7,915 bases of DNA from Chloroflexota bacterium (lineage in GTDB: Bacteria > Chloroflexota > Anaerolineae > Anaerolineales > Anaerolineaceae): positions 1 to 7,915 of the forward strand of contig JAEXTI010000452.1 in NCBI GenBank assembly GCA_023406965.1, written 5' to 3'. Every line of letters starts with the position of its first letter. Position 1 is the first letter of the stretch. Below the pieces are notes generated by a model. The model had not been told where the DNA came from, did not search any database, and saw only the letters and a list, made by a program, of their open reading frames with translations. The position numbers were made by a program, and so were the translations under genes. Shown here in pieces: positions 6,284 to 7,915 of this stretch.

Positions 6284-6292
6284 TGATATAAT
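6284..6292 (+). promoter_or_regulatory. Possible upstream promoter of the right operon (extended -10)
   Basis: TGATATAAT is an exact extended -10 element (TG, one base, TATAAT at 6287-6292). No good -35 is seen 16-18 bases upstream. Starting near 6299 it would give a leader of about 70 bases, with AAAGGA at 6351-6356 as a weak, rather distant ribosome site. Confidence 0.4.
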
Positions 6293-6334
6293 TTGTTCGG
6301 CAAAGATATGGCGTGAAACTTGCAGAGAAACCAT

Positions 6335-6362
6335 TTGATTTACCATCTGCAAAGGATATAAT
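6335..6362 (+). promoter_or_regulatory. Candidate promoter just before the membrane-protein gene
   Basis: TTGATT (6335-6340) and a perfect TATAAT (6357-6362) are separated by 16 bases. The -10 ends 6 bases before the ATG at 6369, so transcription would begin at the start codon and the mRNA would be leaderless. Confidence 0.5.
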
Positions 6363-6368
6363 CAATTT

Positions 6369-6800
6369 ATGGTACCGACATCTCAGCCAGTAAAATTTCC
6401 TCCGTTCAAAAACTTCATGTGGGCAAGCATTCTGCTGACCCTATTGGGATGGGGCGGCCTGGCCGTCCTGGTAGTGCTCACAAAACCAACGCTGGGGCCG
6501 CGCTGGCTGTTTTACTTTTTGTTGGTACTCGGCCTGAGCGGACTGGCGATGCCCGTCACGTATTTTATGAACTTGCGCTTTATGTCCGATCCACCGGCAG
6601 ACGGCACGGTGATTGGCCGCCAGGCGATTTGGTTTGGCATTTTTGGAAGCCTGCTGGCCTGGCTGCAACGCGGGCGGGTGCTTACCGCGGCGTTAGCGCT
6701 GGTGCTGGTCTTGGGCTTCATGCTGATTGAAGCCTTGATCCGCGTTCGCGAATTGAGCCTGTGGGTTCCGCGCGAGGAGATCCCCCCGGATGAGCGCTGA
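6369..6800 (+). CDS. Small integral membrane protein of unknown function
   Basis: I do not recognise this 143-residue protein. It has a short basic N-terminus (K9, K14) and about four hydrophobic segments at roughly 16-38, 45-67, 83-99 and 104-123, with a charged, proline-containing tail (PREEIPPDER). No catalytic motif, metal site or signal-peptidase site stands out. The positive charges after segments 2 and 4 suggest both ends face the cytoplasm. The ATG follows closely on a TATAAT box and has no near Shine-Dalgarno sequence. The gene overlaps selA by 11 bases, so the two are probably cotranscribed and translationally coupled. This is weak evidence for a selenium-related role, since such pairing may also be incidental. 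Hydrophobic composition and codon-level continuity up to the overlap argue that it is real. Confidence 0.75.
   Translation: MVPTSQPVKFPPFKNFMWASILLTLLGWGGLAVLVVLTKPTLGPRWLFYFLLVLGLSGLAMPVTYFMNLRFMSDPPADGTVIGRQAIWFGIFGSLLAWLQRGRVLTAALALVLVLGFMLIEALIRVRELSLWVPREEIPPDER
6774..6779 (+). promoter_or_regulatory. Ribosome binding site of selA inside the upstream gene
   Basis: GAGGAG at 6774-6779 precedes the ATG at 6790 by 10 bases. It lies within the coding sequence of the membrane-protein gene and supports this start, which overlaps that gene's end by 11 bases. Confidence 0.55.
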
Positions 6801-7915
6801 CCTGCGCTCGCTGCCAGGGGTGGAAGCGCTGTTGCAAACCCAACAGGCGGCTAATCTGGTGGCTGAATACGGCCGCCCGTTAACGCTGGAGGCTATCCGC
6901 GCCGAACTGGCCGATCTACGCAAGCGCTTGAAGGAAAGCGATGAACTGACGATCCCCGAGCGGGGGCAGATCCTCGATTCGGTTTCTGGCCGGTTGGAAG
7001 ACTGGTTGCGCAACACGCTCATCCCGGTGATCAACGCCACAGGGGTGGTGCTGCACACCAACCTGGGGCGCGCCCCGCTGAGCCGGGCGGCCATGAGCGC
7101 GGCGCAGAGCCTGGCGACGGGCTACTGCACATTGGAATATGACCTGGCCAAAGGCTCGCGGGGCTCGCGCTCGGTGCACGCCGAGGAGCTGCTCAAACGC
7201 CTGACAGGCGCAGAGGCGGCCCTGGTAGTGAACAATAATGCCGCGGCACTGCTGCTGTGCTTGAGCGCGCTGGCCCGCCGCCAGCGGGTGGTCATTGCGC
7301 GCAGCCAATTGGTGGAGATTGGCGGCGGTTTCCGCGTGCCGGATGTGATGAACCAATCGGGGGCCAAATTGGTGGAAGTGGGCACCACCAATCGGGTTCA
7401 CCGCCGAGATTTTGAAGAAGCTCTGACCGAACCCGCCGCGCTGGTGCTGCGCGCTCACCATTCCAACTTCCGTATCCTGGGTTTTACCACGGAGCCTTCG
7501 TTGGAAGAACTGGTGGAGGTGGCTCACGCCCGCGGCGTAGCGGTGCTGGACGATCTGGGCTCGGGGGCGCTGCTGAACACTGAGCAGTATGGGCTGGCCC
7601 ACGAACCCACCGTGCAGGAGTCGATGAAAGCCGGGGCAGACCTGATCTGCTTTTCGGGCGACAAACTCCTGGGCGGGCCCCAGGCGGGAATCATCATTGG
7701 CAAAGCAGACTTGATGGCGAAGGTGAAAAAGCACCCCCTGGCGCGGGCGGTGCGTGCCGACAAGCTGGCCCTGGGTGTGCTGGCGGTAACCCTGATGCAC
7801 TACCTGAAAGATGAAGCCGAGCGGGAGATCCCGATCTGGCGGATGATTGGCACAACGCCGGAGCAGATCGAGGCGCGAGCACAGCGCTGGCGCGCGGTGT
7901 TGGGCATGGGCGAGG
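6790..7915 (+). CDS. selA: L-seryl-tRNA(Sec) selenium transferase (selenocysteine synthase), 3' end missing
   Basis: SelA is a PLP enzyme that converts Ser-tRNA(Sec) to Sec-tRNA(Sec) using selenophosphate. The visible 375 residues are open to the window end; the E. coli enzyme has 463, so about 85-90 residues are missing. Family signatures appear in order: LPGVEALL near the N-terminus, NATGVVLHTNLGRAPLS from residue 82, LEYDLAKGSRGSR, TGAEAALVVNNNAAA (139-153), LVEIGGGFRVPDVM followed by EVGTTNR, HHSNFRILGFT, DDLGSG (254-259, with D255 the likely PLP-ring aspartate), and SGDKLLGGPQAG with the PLP Schiff-base lysine K292 (Lys295 in E. coli). No frameshift or missing catalytic residue is seen. 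The ATG at 6790 overlaps the upstream membrane gene in another frame and has GAGGAG before it. selB and selC often lie nearby in other genomes, and the selA 3' side is outside this window. Confidence 0.97.
   Translation, partial: MSADLRSLPGVEALLQTQQAANLVAEYGRPLTLEAIRAELADLRKRLKESDELTIPERGQILDSVSGRLEDWLRNTLIPVINATGVVLHTNLGRAPLSRAAMSAAQSLATGYCTLEYDLAKGSRGSRSVHAEELLKRLTGAEAALVVNNNAAALLLCLSALARRQRVVIARSQLVEIGGGFRVPDVMNQSGAKLVEVGTTNRVHRRDFEEALTEPAALVLRAHHSNFRILGFTTEPSLEELVEVAHARGVAVLDDLGSGALLNTEQYGLAHEPTVQESMKAGADLICFSGDKLLGGPQAGIIIGKADLMAKVKKHPLARAVRADKLALGVLAVTLMHYLKDEAEREIPIWRMIGTTPEQIEARAQRWRAVLGMGE

Noticed and set aside
6086..6352. An 88-codon minus-strand open frame
   Set aside because: It spans the 22-bp inverted repeat and the nested repeats and would end ahead of the metH promoter. 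The composition does not look coding and there is no convincing ribosome site.
6916..7800. A 294-codon minus-strand open frame
   Set aside because: It is antisense to selA, which carries every family motif. The His/Gln/Arg-rich translation is typical of a shadow frame.

Overview
The window (about 60% G+C by eye) looks like bacterial chromosome, most likely from the Chloroflexota (Anaerolineae-like). That placement is an inference from gene style and from the short GC-rich palindromic repeats between genes; no marker gene is present to prove it. Two transcription units diverge from a shared intergenic region at about 5800-6368, and a third gene begins at the left edge.

Left edge (1-403): the first 20 codons of a minus-strand gene for an exported or membrane-anchored protein run off the window at base 1. 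Bases 62-403 hold no convincing gene. They contain a cluster of short GC-rich inverted repeats and two tight hairpins just past the end of the methionine operon.

Methionine operon (6047 down to 404, minus strand): an extended -10 promoter, a 5' hairpin, a SAM-I (S-box) riboswitch aptamer and an intrinsic terminator precede metH, a full-length five-domain cobalamin-dependent methionine synthase. A two-domain protein of the B. subtilis YitJ type (homocysteine S-methyltransferase fused to methylenetetrahydrofolate reductase) follows two bases after the metH stop. The reductase makes 5-methyl-THF, MetH moves the methyl group through cobalamin to homocysteine, and the product methionine becomes SAM. 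SAM both re-methylates MetH that has been oxidised and, through the riboswitch, would switch the operon off.

Intergenic region (5800-6368): besides the riboswitch it holds a perfect 22-bp inverted repeat with an 8-nt loop, a nested set of inverted repeats around a REP-like core, and two candidate promoters for the plus-strand operon.

Right operon (6369 to the window end, plus strand): a small protein with about four membrane segments and no recognised family overlaps by 11 bases the start of selA, selenocysteine synthase, which is cut off by the window end. This implies that the organism makes selenocysteine.

No wholly new system is evident. The most unusual parts are the intergenic repeats, the layout of the SAM-controlled leader, and the unknown membrane protein coupled to selA.
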